Made by a program: the position numbers and the translations under genes. Below are positions 6,523 to 13,262 of a stretch of DNA of 17,562 nucleotides, one piece after another (position 1 is the first letter of the stretch; the number at the start of each line of letters is the position of its first letter). A model generated the notes under the pieces. The model was not told where the DNA came from and searched no databases. It worked only from the letters and a program-made list of their open reading frames with translations. The DNA is from Pelotomaculum sp. UBA1371 (lineage in GTDB: Bacteria; Bacillota; Desulfotomaculia; Desulfotomaculales; Pelotomaculaceae). Location of the stretch: assembly GCA_002305915.1 (NCBI GenBank), contig DBRJ01000027.1:144459-162020 (forward strand), written 5' to 3'.

Positions 6523-7677
6523 ATGGAACAAAAAGCAATAAAACAGGAAGAACAACTTTGGACCCGTGATTTTGTTGTTATTACCCTGATTAGTTTGTTT
6601 ACTTTTATAGGGTTCCAAATGTTGCTGCCTACTCTTCCTGTATATGCCAAGCATTTAGGGGGTAGTGACACTGCCGCCGGTTTGGTGGTTGGAATTTTTA
6701 CTTTTTCCGCAGTAATCATTCGTCCATTTACCGGGTATTTTCTGGATGTATACGGCCGTAAAGGTATACTTTTAATGGGATTGCTTATTTTTACCGCCAG
6801 TGTTCTGGCCTACATTTGGGCACCTTCCTTATTAATCCTGCTTGTTTTCCGTTTTATTCATGGCTTAGGTTGGGGACTCACCAGCACCGCATCCAGCACG
6901 GTGGCAACCGACGTCATTCCCAAGTCTAGACTAGGAGAAGGCATGGGGTATTACGGCTTATCCGGTACTTTATCCATGGCTCTGGCGCCGGCCTTAGGTC
7001 TTTATATTATCAGCTGCTTCAATTTTAATGTGCTGTTTTTGCTGTCGGCCGGTATGCTTACAGTAGCAATTGTGCTGGCTTTGACCATAAATTATCATAA
7101 ACCGGACACGACCAAGCCTGGGTTTAACCTAATCGAAAAAGCAGCTTTGCGACCAACCATAGTTGTGTTTTTTATCACAATGACATATGGCGCTGTCGTT
7201 GCATTTATAGCCTTGTACGCCGCTCAACAGGGTATTGGTAATATTGGCTCCTTTTTTACTATTTACGCTCTGACGCTTGCCTTAGCCCGGCCCATTTGCG
7301 GCCGTCTTGCCGACAGGATTGGGTTTGGCTTTGTAATAATTCCCGGTATTATCCTTATTGCAGGGGCCATGTTTTTGCTTTATTTTGCGGGTAGCATACA
7401 GTGGTTTTGGCTGGTAGCCATTCTTTACGGGGCGGGCTTTGGAGCAGCACAGCCGGCCTTACAAGCTTTAGCTGTTATATCTGTGCCTCCCCAGCGGCGC
7501 GGGTTAGCCAATGGTACATTTTTTACGGGTTTTGACATGGGTATCGGGCTTAGCTCAATCATGTGGGGAGCTGTAGCCGGGGTAACTGGTTACAGTGTGA
7601 TGTACCTCCTGGCTACGATACCGGCTATGGCCGCTCTGGTCAGCTATTTATTACTGGGCCGTAAGGCTCCTGCATAA
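6523..7677 (+). CDS. MFS transporter (DHA1-like exporter), C-terminus rewritten by RAYT remnant
   Basis: A 384-residue protein with about 12 membrane segments. It starts at ATG 6523 behind AAAGGAG (spacing about 8 nt). The loop 2-3 motif A is clear: 'GYFLDVYGRKGILLMG' (residues 71-86). The C-half repeat is 'ARPICGRLADRIG', and there is a Gly/Pro-rich helix-5 stretch (GLSGTLSMALAPALGL). It probably exports a drug-like compound or metabolite by proton antiport; the substrate is unknown. It is a paralogue of the divergent MFS1, from which it is now separated by the RAYT element. Its last four residues (KAPA) and the TAA stop lie inside a right-end RAYT remnant beginning at 7662, so the original C-terminus has been replaced, apparently without loss of a membrane segment. 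Confidence 0.88.
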   Translation: MEQKAIKQEEQLWTRDFVVITLISLFTFIGFQMLLPTLPVYAKHLGGSDTAAGLVVGIFTFSAVIIRPFTGYFLDVYGRKGILLMGLLIFTASVLAYIWAPSLLILLVFRFIHGLGWGLTSTASSTVATDVIPKSRLGEGMGYYGLSGTLSMALAPALGLYIISCFNFNVLFLLSAGMLTVAIVLALTINYHKPDTTKPGFNLIEKAALRPTIVVFFITMTYGAVVAFIALYAAQQGIGNIGSFFTIYALTLALARPICGRLADRIGFGFVIIPGIILIAGAMFLLYFAGSIQWFWLVAILYGAGFGAAQPALQALAVISVPPQRRGLANGTFFTGFDMGIGLSSIMWGAVAGVTGYSVMYLLATIPAMAALVSYLLLGRKAPA

Positions 7678-7757
7678 TGTATCCGTTTTTTCCTCGCCAT
7701 AGATTATCACCCGGGGTAATCATACCAATAATTGGTGAATTTTTCAAAGCTGACCCC
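7662..7757. mobile_element. RAYT right-end remnant at the 3' end of MFS2
   Basis: These 96 bp align without gaps to 6319-6414 of the intact element (about 88% identical by eye) and end in the terminal repeat (...CTGACCCC). The remnant holds the first codons of a transposase and its promoter: minus strand, TTGAAA at 7747-7742, 17 bp, TATGAT at 7724-7719. The remainder of the element is gone. It directly joins MFS2 to a truncated purF. Confidence 0.85.
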
Positions 7758-7765
7758 AGGCTCGT

Positions 7766-7969
7766 TCATATTTCCACCACGACAAGGCCTACATTTTTGT
7801 AAAAAAGAATTCTGCCGCCCAGGGTTACGGCAATGCCCGCGCCCTCCTGGCCGCGATGCTGGAGCGAGAGCAAACCGTTATAGGTAATGCCGGCCGCTTC
7901 GTCCCTCAAAGTGCTGACACCAAACACGGCGCACTCCTCGTGAGGTTTTCCGCTAATTCTCATATACAT
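7766..7969 (-). pseudogene. purF: purF fragment: N-terminal part of amidophosphoribosyltransferase
   Basis: About 67 codons of the glutaminase domain of PurF, which makes phosphoribosylamine from PRPP and glutamine in purine synthesis. ATG 7969 has AAGGGA 8 nt upstream. Visible marks are 'EECAVFGV' with the nucleophile Cys13 (mature N-terminus after propeptide loss) and 'GLLSLQHRGQEGAGIAV'. Homology stops at 'NVGLV', then a stop codon, 8 bp before the RAYT remnant. Full-length PurF is about 450-480 residues, so the rest of the glutaminase domain and the whole phosphoribosyltransferase domain are missing. It cannot be functional as PurF. The matching next segment of the protein lies at 10420-10659. 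Confidence 0.85.
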
Positions 7970-8104
7970 TTTCAATATCCCTTCCGCCACCGCTCTCTTT
8001 GCGGTACGCATACCCATACCCTGTTATTCAATATACCGGCCGGACGGTATTCTTCTTTGGCCCTTCTTTATAGTAGAACTGTTAATCATTTAAAAAGGCG
8101 CACA

Positions 8105-8117
8105 TCACATAATGTGA
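8105..8117. promoter_or_regulatory. Perfect palindrome, possible operator
   Basis: TCACAT-A-ATGTGA is a perfect 13-bp dyad in the untranslated stretch upstream of the purF fragment. It may be a leftover operator for the original purine gene or an unrelated site. No matching regulator was identified. Confidence 0.3.
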
Positions 8118-8119
8118 CC

Positions 8120-8155
8120 AGTTAACCAACCGGCTACGAAACCGGTTTTTTAACT
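8120..8155 (+). terminator. Rho-independent terminator-like hairpin
   Basis: The core stem AACCGG / CCGGTT encloses loop CTACGAAA and is extended by an outer stem AGTTAA / TTAACT. A run of six T follows the core stem on the plus strand. It would suit termination of rightward transcripts from MFS2, although the broken purF and RAYT debris lie between. Confidence 0.55.
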
Positions 8156-8252
8156 GACTTTCACATTATTTGATGAACGCCTTTGTTCACGCCCATTGTA
8201 CAGTAAAACACAGGTTATCGTCAATGGTTATTCAGAGAGTTTCCAGCTTCAA

Positions 8253-8328
8253 TAAATTATTGCCTGACATTTTTTCAGGCGATGGCCACGTAGTTGCGCA
8301 CCTTCCCCGGGGCTTCAGCTGCTGGTAT
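8253..8328 (-). repeat. Duplicated gene-tail repeat, copy A
   Basis: These 76 bp match 10691-10765 (copy B) with 4 mismatches and one 1-bp gap. Read on the minus strand, copy A has an open tail ending 'VIPAAEAPGKVRNYVAIA' and TGA (8277-8275), followed by a GCCTGA/TCAGGC hairpin at 8262-8280. It therefore looks like the 3' end and terminator of an unidentified minus-strand gene. Copy B has stop codons inside the same frame. In both places the repeat lies just upstream of a purF fragment. Confidence 0.6.
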
Positions 8329-8680
8329 TACCCCGATACATTTGACAGCATTTTAAACCTGGATGACCTGGCAACAGCTACTGCATATTGGATGTTAATC
8401 ACATGAGCGAAGTGATAAACCTTACAGGTGGCAGCCACAGAATGACCCATAGAAACCAGTTCTGGCAACATTATATGCTATAATTTGTTATGGTTGCTCA
8501 ACAGTTCACAAGTAACGTTAAACCGATCCTTATCATTTATGCAGTAATAGGAAATATTTAGGTAGAATTTAGAAAAAATAAGGAAGTATATAATTCGATA
8601 TTTTTTGAGTTAAGAAAGTCGAGTTTAGCTAAAGTAGCTTTGTTATTATGTAGATATGAAAAAGAGGAAGGAGGGAGATA

Positions 8681-9544
8681 ATGTTAAAGGAATTAAATAA
8701 TGTGATTGACTATATTGAAGAGCATTTAACCGGCGATCTATCTCTTGAAATAATTTCTAAATATGCCGGAGTTTCTGACTATCACTTCAGGAAGATATTT
8801 TTTTATCTTTCAGGGTTGACGCTTAGTGAATATATCAAAAACAGAAAATTGTCGGAAGCAAATAAGGACTTATTAAATGGAGAAAAAGTAACGGATGTTG
8901 CTTTGAAATATGGTTATCAGTCATTGGACGGCTTTACCCGGGCATTTAAAAAATGGAGTGGGTTTTTACCCTCAGATGTGATAAAAAAAGGCATAAGTAA
9001 ATCGTTTCCCAAACTTTCCTTCGTAATAACCGTCAAGGGAGGAATTCCTATGGAATTTAGAATTGAAGACAAACCGGCTTTTAATCTAGTCGGTGTAAGT
9101 AAACGTGTTCCTATGCAATTTGAAGGTGTTAATAACGAGATTGTAAAGCTTGCAGAAAGTATAACTGATAAACAAAAAGAAGAAATGCATTCTCTTCAAA
9201 ATATAGAGCCCTATGAAATTGTCAATGCTTCCTATGATGCTGACTTTAATTTCTTAAAAGAAGAAGGATATCTAACACACCTGATAGGTGTTTTAACGAC
9301 CGAAAATCAGGTAAGTGAACAACTAGAGAAAGTGCCGGTCGAAGCCCTCACCTGGGCAATATTTCCAAAGGAAGGGCCATTTCCTTCTACGTTACAGAAT
9401 ACAATGGCAAAAATATATTCAGAATGGCTTCCTACTTCCGGTTATGAAGTAATCAATGCCCCTTCTTTTTCTTTTACTAAAATGGACAAACATAAAAAAG
9501 ATTACGCTTATAGTGAAGTTTGGATTCCTGTTCGGAAGAAATAA
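8681..9544 (+). CDS. AraC-family regulator with GyrI-like effector-binding domain
   Basis: A 287-residue transcription factor starting at ATG 8681 with an excellent ribosome site (GGAGGGAG, 3-6 nt upstream). Residues 1-105 are an N-terminal AraC DNA-binding domain with two helix-turn-helix units: SLEIISKYAGVSDYHFRKIF (21-40) and VTDVALKYGYQSLDGFTRAF (70-89). Residues about 123-287 form a GyrI-like/Rob-type effector-binding domain (MEFRIEDKPAFNLVGVSKRV ... YSEVWIPV). Proteins of this build often bind hydrophobic cationic drugs and activate exporter genes. The nearby MFS exporters are possible targets, but that is inference. Its 3' end is followed 8 bp later by a right-end RAYT remnant. A 29-bp ghost of its tail occurs at 13117-13146. 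Confidence 0.9.
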   Translation: MLKELNNVIDYIEEHLTGDLSLEIISKYAGVSDYHFRKIFFYLSGLTLSEYIKNRKLSEANKDLLNGEKVTDVALKYGYQSLDGFTRAFKKWSGFLPSDVIKKGISKSFPKLSFVITVKGGIPMEFRIEDKPAFNLVGVSKRVPMQFEGVNNEIVKLAESITDKQKEEMHSLQNIEPYEIVNASYDADFNFLKEEGYLTHLIGVLTTENQVSEQLEKVPVEALTWAIFPKEGPFPSTLQNTMAKIYSEWLPTSGYEVINAPSFSFTKMDKHKKDYAYSEVWIPVRKK

Positions 9545-9552
9545 AAGCTAAA

Positions 9553-9667
9553 CTCTAACCATTACATGGTATAAGGCTCCCGGATAATGTATCCGTTTTT
9601 TCCTCAACATAGATTATCACCCATGGAAATCATACCAATAATTAGTGAATTTTTCAAGCCTGACCCC
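9553..9667. mobile_element. RAYT right-end remnant between two convergent genes
   Basis: These 115 bp align gap-free to 6300-6414 of the intact element with 3 differences, so this is a recent copy. It carries the first ~19 transposase codons (start ATG changed context but legible), the promoter (minus strand TTGAAA 9657-9652, 17 bp, TATGAT 9634-9629) and the terminal repeat. It fills the whole gap between the stop of the AraC gene and the stop of the flavin/ferredoxin gene, ending 1 bp before the latter. Confidence 0.88.
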
Positions 9668-9668
9668 A

Positions 9669-10349
9669 CTAACAATAAGACTCTATTGCATTTACAGGGC
9701 ATTCCTTTGAGCAACTTCCGCAAACATCACATTTATCTACATCAATTGCATACCCTTCTTCATTCTGATATACTGCTTTAAAATTGATTGATTGACATAT
9801 TTCTTCGCATTTACCGCATTTGATGCATGTTTTCGTATTAATCTTCAATCCTTTAAACCGGTCAGGAAAATCTCCAAAATTAAAATGTTCTCTTATAATC
9901 TTATGGTCACGGCTCTGGCAATCATAATCATAGTTATAATAATCACCCTTAAAACTATAGATGCAAAATGTTACCGTATCAGGATATTTGAGGGTATCTT
10001 TCACTCCTAATTGAAATATGGGCTTCTTACTTGCTTTTTCCTTCAATTCTTCAAATGATATTTCTTTTACATTGCCTGTTGCTTTAATGGTATATCCGGG
10101 TTCAAAGTTAGGCAGGCCATCTTCTCCTATCTCAACATTTGGGGATGCTGACATGCCGCATATGGATATTTTTCCAGTTTCTTTCAACTGCTTGTAAAAT
10201 GGTTTTACCGTCATGGTCCGAAAATACAATCCCTCTTCATCCCAGGCAAACAAATGAGCGATTCTGGTTTCAGGATAATCGCCGTCAATTGTTGCGAATG
10301 TTAAACAGCCAATGTCATCAAATTTTTTGTAAATTTCTTCAATTTTCAT
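9669..10349 (-). CDS. PNPOx-like FMN split-barrel protein fused to a 2[4Fe-4S] ferredoxin domain
   Basis: A 226-residue cytosolic redox protein. Residues 1-150 resemble the pyridoxamine-phosphate-oxidase-like FMN-binding split barrel (MKIEEIYKKFDDIGCLTFAT...PETRIAHLFAW...). Residues about 170-222 are a bacterial ferredoxin-type domain with two cluster motifs: C175, C178, C181, C185 and C207, C210, C213, C217. The first motif has Gln instead of the usual Pro after the last Cys. The protein ends with an extra Cys (C226). Start ATG 10349 follows GAGGAGG at good spacing. Such fusions occur in anaerobes and probably pass electrons between ferredoxin and a flavin, but the substrate is unknown. The promoter and a palindromic operator are just upstream. 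The stop codon is 1 bp from a RAYT terminus. Confidence 0.88.
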   Translation of the reverse strand: MKIEEIYKKFDDIGCLTFATIDGDYPETRIAHLFAWDEEGLYFRTMTVKPFYKQLKETGKISICGMSASPNVEIGEDGLPNFEPGYTIKATGNVKEISFEELKEKASKKPIFQLGVKDTLKYPDTVTFCIYSFKGDYYNYDYDCQSRDHKIIREHFNFGDFPDRFKGLKINTKTCIKCGKCEEICQSINFKAVYQNEEGYAIDVDKCDVCGSCSKECPVNAIESYC

Positions 10350-10394
10350 TTACTTTCCTCCTCTGTTCAAAGTTGCATTTCTTTTTACAGTTAT

Positions 10395-10423
10395 ATTATA
10401 GTTAGATATCTAACATATATCAA
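10395..10423 (-). promoter_or_regulatory. Promoter with palindromic operator for the flavin/ferredoxin gene
   Basis: Minus strand: -35 TTGATA (10423-10418), exactly 17 bp, -10 TATAAT (10400-10395). The spacer contains the perfect 14-bp palindrome GTTAGATATCTAAC (10401-10414), so a dimeric repressor bound there would block RNA polymerase. The shape is like MarR- or TetR-type operators. The leader to the ATG is about 40 nt. Confidence 0.75.
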
Positions 10424-10659
10424 GTTATATTCATTCCTCGCCTCCAGACCAGAGTAACCTTACTCTCCGCAGTATGATAGGCGATGAGGGAGGAAACGAC
10501 TTCGCTGTCGCTGGATGCGTTAAAGTTAAGACCAAGTCCTTTTAGTTCCTTTCTTATCTCGTGCGCCGTGGTAACGCGTCCGGTAAGATATTCCGTAATA
10601 ACAAGGCCGGCATATTCAATGGTGTTCCCACCCGTATTTGAATAGCGGGTGAAATCCAT
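10420..10659 (-). pseudogene. purF: purF fragment: middle of the glutaminase domain
   Basis: A 79-codon frame whose residues 4-66 resemble the second part of the PurF glutaminase domain: 'RYSNTGG' (equivalent of RYSTTG with the glutamine-binding Arg), 'TEYLTGR', 'EIRKELKGLGLNF' and 'SSDSEVVSSLIAYH' (equivalent of SDTEV). The NGN loop expected between TTAH and EIRKEL is missing, so it could not bind glutamine properly. Upstream and downstream PurF sequence is absent and the last ~13 codons are unrelated. It begins where the fragment at 7766-7969 leaves off, so the two are complementary pieces of one gene or of two decayed copies. The frame overlaps the upstream promoter of the flavin/ferredoxin gene. 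Confidence 0.75.
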
Positions 10660-10690
10660 CCCATTATACTTGTAAACATTAGAAGATCAG

Positions 10691-10765
10691 TAAATTATTG
10701 CCTGACATTTTTCAGGCGATGGCCACTTAGTTGCGCTACTTCCCCGGGGCTTCAGCTGCCGGTAT
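10691..10765 (-). repeat. Duplicated gene-tail repeat, copy B
   Basis: This is the second copy of the 8253-8328 repeat (about 93% identical). The same frame reads IPAAEAPGK, a stop, RN, a stop, then VAIA and the final TGA, so it is more decayed than copy A. The GCCTGA/TCAGGC hairpin is retained. It lies 31 bp upstream (minus strand) of the second purF fragment, the same order as copy A and the first fragment. Confidence 0.6.
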
Positions 10766-10836
10766 CGCCAGGTATATTTGAAACAATTGTAAACCTCAAT
10801 CAATATCCCTGGTCATAAATAAGCCACGGGCTGTTC

Positions 10837-12537
10837 TTATTGTCCCGGATCAAAATCACTTATATCCCTGTTTTCCTTCAATAATCCTTTAATAATATCT
10901 CCGTAAAGGAGCATGGCAATGTTGCCCCGAAGTCCTTTATCCTCTCCCTCAAGTATTTCGATTAGGTATGGCAGCGCTTCTTCTCCCATCTTCAGGATGC
11001 TTTCATATTCTCCCCTGTGCATGTTGATATAAGCATAGGGATTTGAGGCCTCCTTCGGCAAGGACATAATTGCAGCGAGATTTTCCTCTATAAGCCTTGC
11101 CTTATGATCACGATTCCCCCCCAATGGAATATTGTTTATCATATCGATAAGTTTTCTAAGGGTTTCCGCATTGTATGCAAAACTACGAACGTCTTCGCCA
11201 ATAATTTTTTCTGCCTCTCCCCTTGTCAAGGTAATACTATATGATGCTCCGTCATAATCGCCGGTCTTATCCATAATATTACAGTTAATGATATCCACAT
11301 TGTCAATCAAACTAAAGAGCACGATAGAATTCCGGTAAAATGCATCACCACTTATAGCGTCCCGCCTTTTTGTGTCAGAAGCGTCGTTCATATTAAAATT
11401 AATCTTTATACCATAAGGCAAAGCAGCTGTTTGAAGCTCTACAGTATCGCGTACAACACCCTTGGGCAGGGGAGTGGCATCAATAAGTCCAATGACTTTA
11501 GAGTTATTTCCCACATAGGGGGTTTTGTTGTTCATTAATGTCTGGATTGAGTAACCAAGATACAAATCATGATCAGTTTGCTCATGTTTAGGATTCGCCG
11601 AAAAAGCAATAACCGCCGGGCAAACCACCGCAACTGCAATTATAATGACCCAAAATGCAGGTTTCTTAAAATTTAGCACATTTTTTATTCTAATCTTTAC
11701 ATGGCTCTCGCCGAAGGCTAAAGGATTCGCCGTTAAAAGTCTCTTACTACTCACCGCCAGCGACAGCAGCGACCCTGAATAGCCGCTCTTTGCGCTGTCA
11801 CCCAGTTTATGCAGCACGCTTTCATCGCAGGACATCTCCATGTCCCGGCTCATGAGCGCAAAACAAAGCCACATAAGCGGATTGAACCAGTGAAAAATTA
11901 GCGTAAAAAAAGCAAGCGGCTTGATCAGATAATCCTTCCTGCGGATATGTGTACGCTCGTGTTCCAGTATGTAGGACAGGTTGGCATCTCCAATATTTGC
12001 AGGCACATAGATTTTCGGGCGGATAAAGCCGCATACGAAGGCTGTGCCGATGGCATCGGTCTCAAAGATATTGCCCTCCAGGCGAGTCGCAGTCTGAAGC
12101 TTTTTTTTAATTTTTACATAAGCAGCAATAGTGTAAATCAGCAGCACAATAACACCAAAAATCCAAACAAGGCTCAAAACGTTCATCCATATCTCCATGG
12201 GACTCACGCTTGCCGCCGGAATGGCCTGAGGCAGAGAAGCATTTACAGCACTATCAATGCTATCAATACCTGACTGTATTACAGGCGTTTGCAGCAACCC
12301 CTCAGTAATCCCGCTCCCTTGCCTCGTATTCAGGTTTATCAGATTGAAAAAGCTAAAAGCTGAATCAAAAGAAAATGGGCAGACAAGACGAAAAAGCACA
12401 GGAAGCCAAAGAACGTAGGAAAAAACCTTTGGTACTCTTTTTAACAGCAGGCGGACAAGAATTACGCCAATAGCTACATATGATGCAGTGATGCTCATGT
12501 TTACATTAGTGACAAATAAATCTTGCAGCAAGCTCAT
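10837..12537 (-). CDS. BlaR1/MecR1-like M56 metallopeptidase antirepressor with DUF4825-like sensor domain
   Basis: A 566-residue membrane protein. Residues 1-320 follow the M56 plan: membrane segments near 15-32, 38-55, 117-140 and 295-313, and the zinc motif HERTH (193-197) with E234 in 'DMEMSCDES' downstream. When a signal is sensed, such proteins cleave or trigger cleavage of their BlaI-type repressor. The outside domain is not a penicillin-binding fold. After 'AFSANPK' the stretch at about 324-385 (TPYVGNNSKVIGLIDATPLP...LPYGIKINF) resembles DUF4825, so the signal is probably not recognised as in BlaR1. A helical C-terminal region (about 480-560) follows. It overlaps the repressor gene by 4 nt (ATGA), so the two are translationally coupled. 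Confidence 0.85.
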   Translation of the reverse strand: MSLLQDLFVTNVNMSITASYVAIGVILVRLLLKRVPKVFSYVLWLPVLFRLVCPFSFDSAFSFFNLINLNTRQGSGITEGLLQTPVIQSGIDSIDSAVNASLPQAIPAASVSPMEIWMNVLSLVWIFGVIVLLIYTIAAYVKIKKKLQTATRLEGNIFETDAIGTAFVCGFIRPKIYVPANIGDANLSYILEHERTHIRRKDYLIKPLAFFTLIFHWFNPLMWLCFALMSRDMEMSCDESVLHKLGDSAKSGYSGSLLSLAVSSKRLLTANPLAFGESHVKIRIKNVLNFKKPAFWVIIIAVAVVCPAVIAFSANPKHEQTDHDLYLGYSIQTLMNNKTPYVGNNSKVIGLIDATPLPKGVVRDTVELQTAALPYGIKINFNMNDASDTKRRDAISGDAFYRNSIVLFSLIDNVDIINCNIMDKTGDYDGASYSITLTRGEAEKIIGEDVRSFAYNAETLRKLIDMINNIPLGGNRDHKARLIEENLAAIMSLPKEASNPYAYINMHRGEYESILKMGEEALPYLIEILEGEDKGLRGNIAMLLYGDIIKGLLKENRDISDFDPGQ

Positions 12538-12893
12538 TTCGAAGCCTCCTCGATAATCCGCTTCAACTCCCCGGCCTCCTGTTCGGATAGCTTGCGGCCG
12601 TTTAGGAAGGCAGTCAGAAATTTCGGCAACGAACCGCCAAATGTTTTTTCCAACACGGCTCTACTTTCATATCTCTGCACATCTTCACGCTTAACCAATG
12701 CAGTAACAGTTGCGTCCTTGTTCTGCAGGACACCGCGCTTGCAAAGCTTTTTTAATACAGTGTAGGTAGTAGACTTTTTCCAGCCCAATTTATCTGCGCA
12801 TAGCTTTACAAGCTCAGTAGAGTTGACCGGTTCATTGTCCCAGATTATACTGACAAATTTGTACTCTGCATCAAACAGCTTATATTTTTCCAT
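12534..12893 (-). CDS. BlaI/MecI-family transcriptional repressor
   Basis: A 119-residue winged-helix repressor. It begins with 'LFDAEYKFVSIIWDNEPVNSTELVKLCADKLGWKKST...' (written here in parts: residues 7-20 and 21-41), typical of the family. The recognition helix is near 'KKSTTYTVLKKLCKRGVL' (39-56), and a C-terminal dimerisation region includes 'LPKFLTAFL' (89-97), where the family's cleavage site lies. ATG 12893 follows TAAGGAGG by 10 nt. It forms an operon with the M56 antirepressor and presumably represses its own promoter (see 12924-12965). No beta-lactamase or mecA gene is present, so the regulon is unknown. Confidence 0.9.
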   Translation of the reverse strand: MEKYKLFDAEYKFVSIIWDNEPVNSTELVKLCADKLGWKKSTTYTVLKKLCKRGVLQNKDATVTALVKREDVQRYESRAVLEKTFGGSLPKFLTAFLNGRKLSEQEAGELKRIIEEASK

Positions 12894-12923
12894 ACAGCTG
12901 CTGCCTCCTTAGGTTTATCCCGA

Positions 12924-12965
12924 TAGACCCAATTAAAGTCTAACGAACTGGCTCCGGTATGTCAA
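12924..12965 (-). promoter_or_regulatory. blaI-type operon promoter and inverted-repeat operator
   Basis: Minus strand: -35 TTGACA (12965-12960), 17 bp, -10 TAGACT (12942-12937). The -10 box overlaps one arm of an inverted repeat, TAGAC (12924-12928) and GTCTA (12938-12942), separated by 9 bp. It lies about 31-49 bp before the repressor start. The overlap fits autorepression by the BlaI-like protein, but binding is inferred. Confidence 0.6.
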
Positions 12966-13093
12966 TAGCATGATATATTGCATTTATAAAAATATTTTGA
13001 TTTTGTTAAAGCACAAAGGAAATTCAAACCATATGGCTATCCCTGTAATAATAACGTCTATTAAAAGCCTGGAGTATTGGAGTGTATTGTTAT

Positions 13094-13146
13094 ATGACCT
13101 GGTAACAGCTACTCAATTTGGATTCCGGAAGAAATAAAAGCTAAAA
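13094..13146 (+). pseudogene. Deletion ghost of an AraC-regulator locus
   Basis: Positions 13094-13113 match 8363-8382 (19 of 20 bases, ATGACCTGG[T/C]AACAGCTACT), which lies upstream of the AraC gene. Positions 13117-13146 match 9519-9552 at the end of that gene (TTTGGATTCC, a 5-bp gap, then GGAAGAAATAAAAGCTAAA). The order and orientation are kept but about 1.1 kb between them is missing. This looks like a second copy of the AraC module that has been almost wholly deleted. The rest of the 12894-13262 gap is AT-rich, with no gene seen. Confidence 0.65.
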
Positions 13147-13262
13147 TACACACCCGGCTTATCTGTCGGCCAGTTAAACGGTTAAATATATTGATGTATC
13201 TTTGCGCTTTTTGATGCTATGATTAAGGGGTGTTGAATATAGAGGCGCGGAGATGTGCTACA

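Noticed and set aside
8120..8155. Leader attenuator for purF
   Set aside because: The T-run follows the stem on the plus strand, whereas purF would be read on the minus strand.
8253..8328. Riboswitch in the hairpin-bearing repeat
   Set aside because: No known riboswitch core was recognised, no downstream gene is in a fitting position, and the gene-tail reading explains it better.
8170..8406. 78-codon plus-strand frame
   Set aside because: It runs through the duplicated tail repeat; copy B has a 1-bp deletion in this frame, and the better coding reading is on the minus strand.
11947..12273. 108-codon plus-strand frame inside the M56 gene
   Set aside because: It is antisense to well-conserved M56 coding sequence including HERTH.
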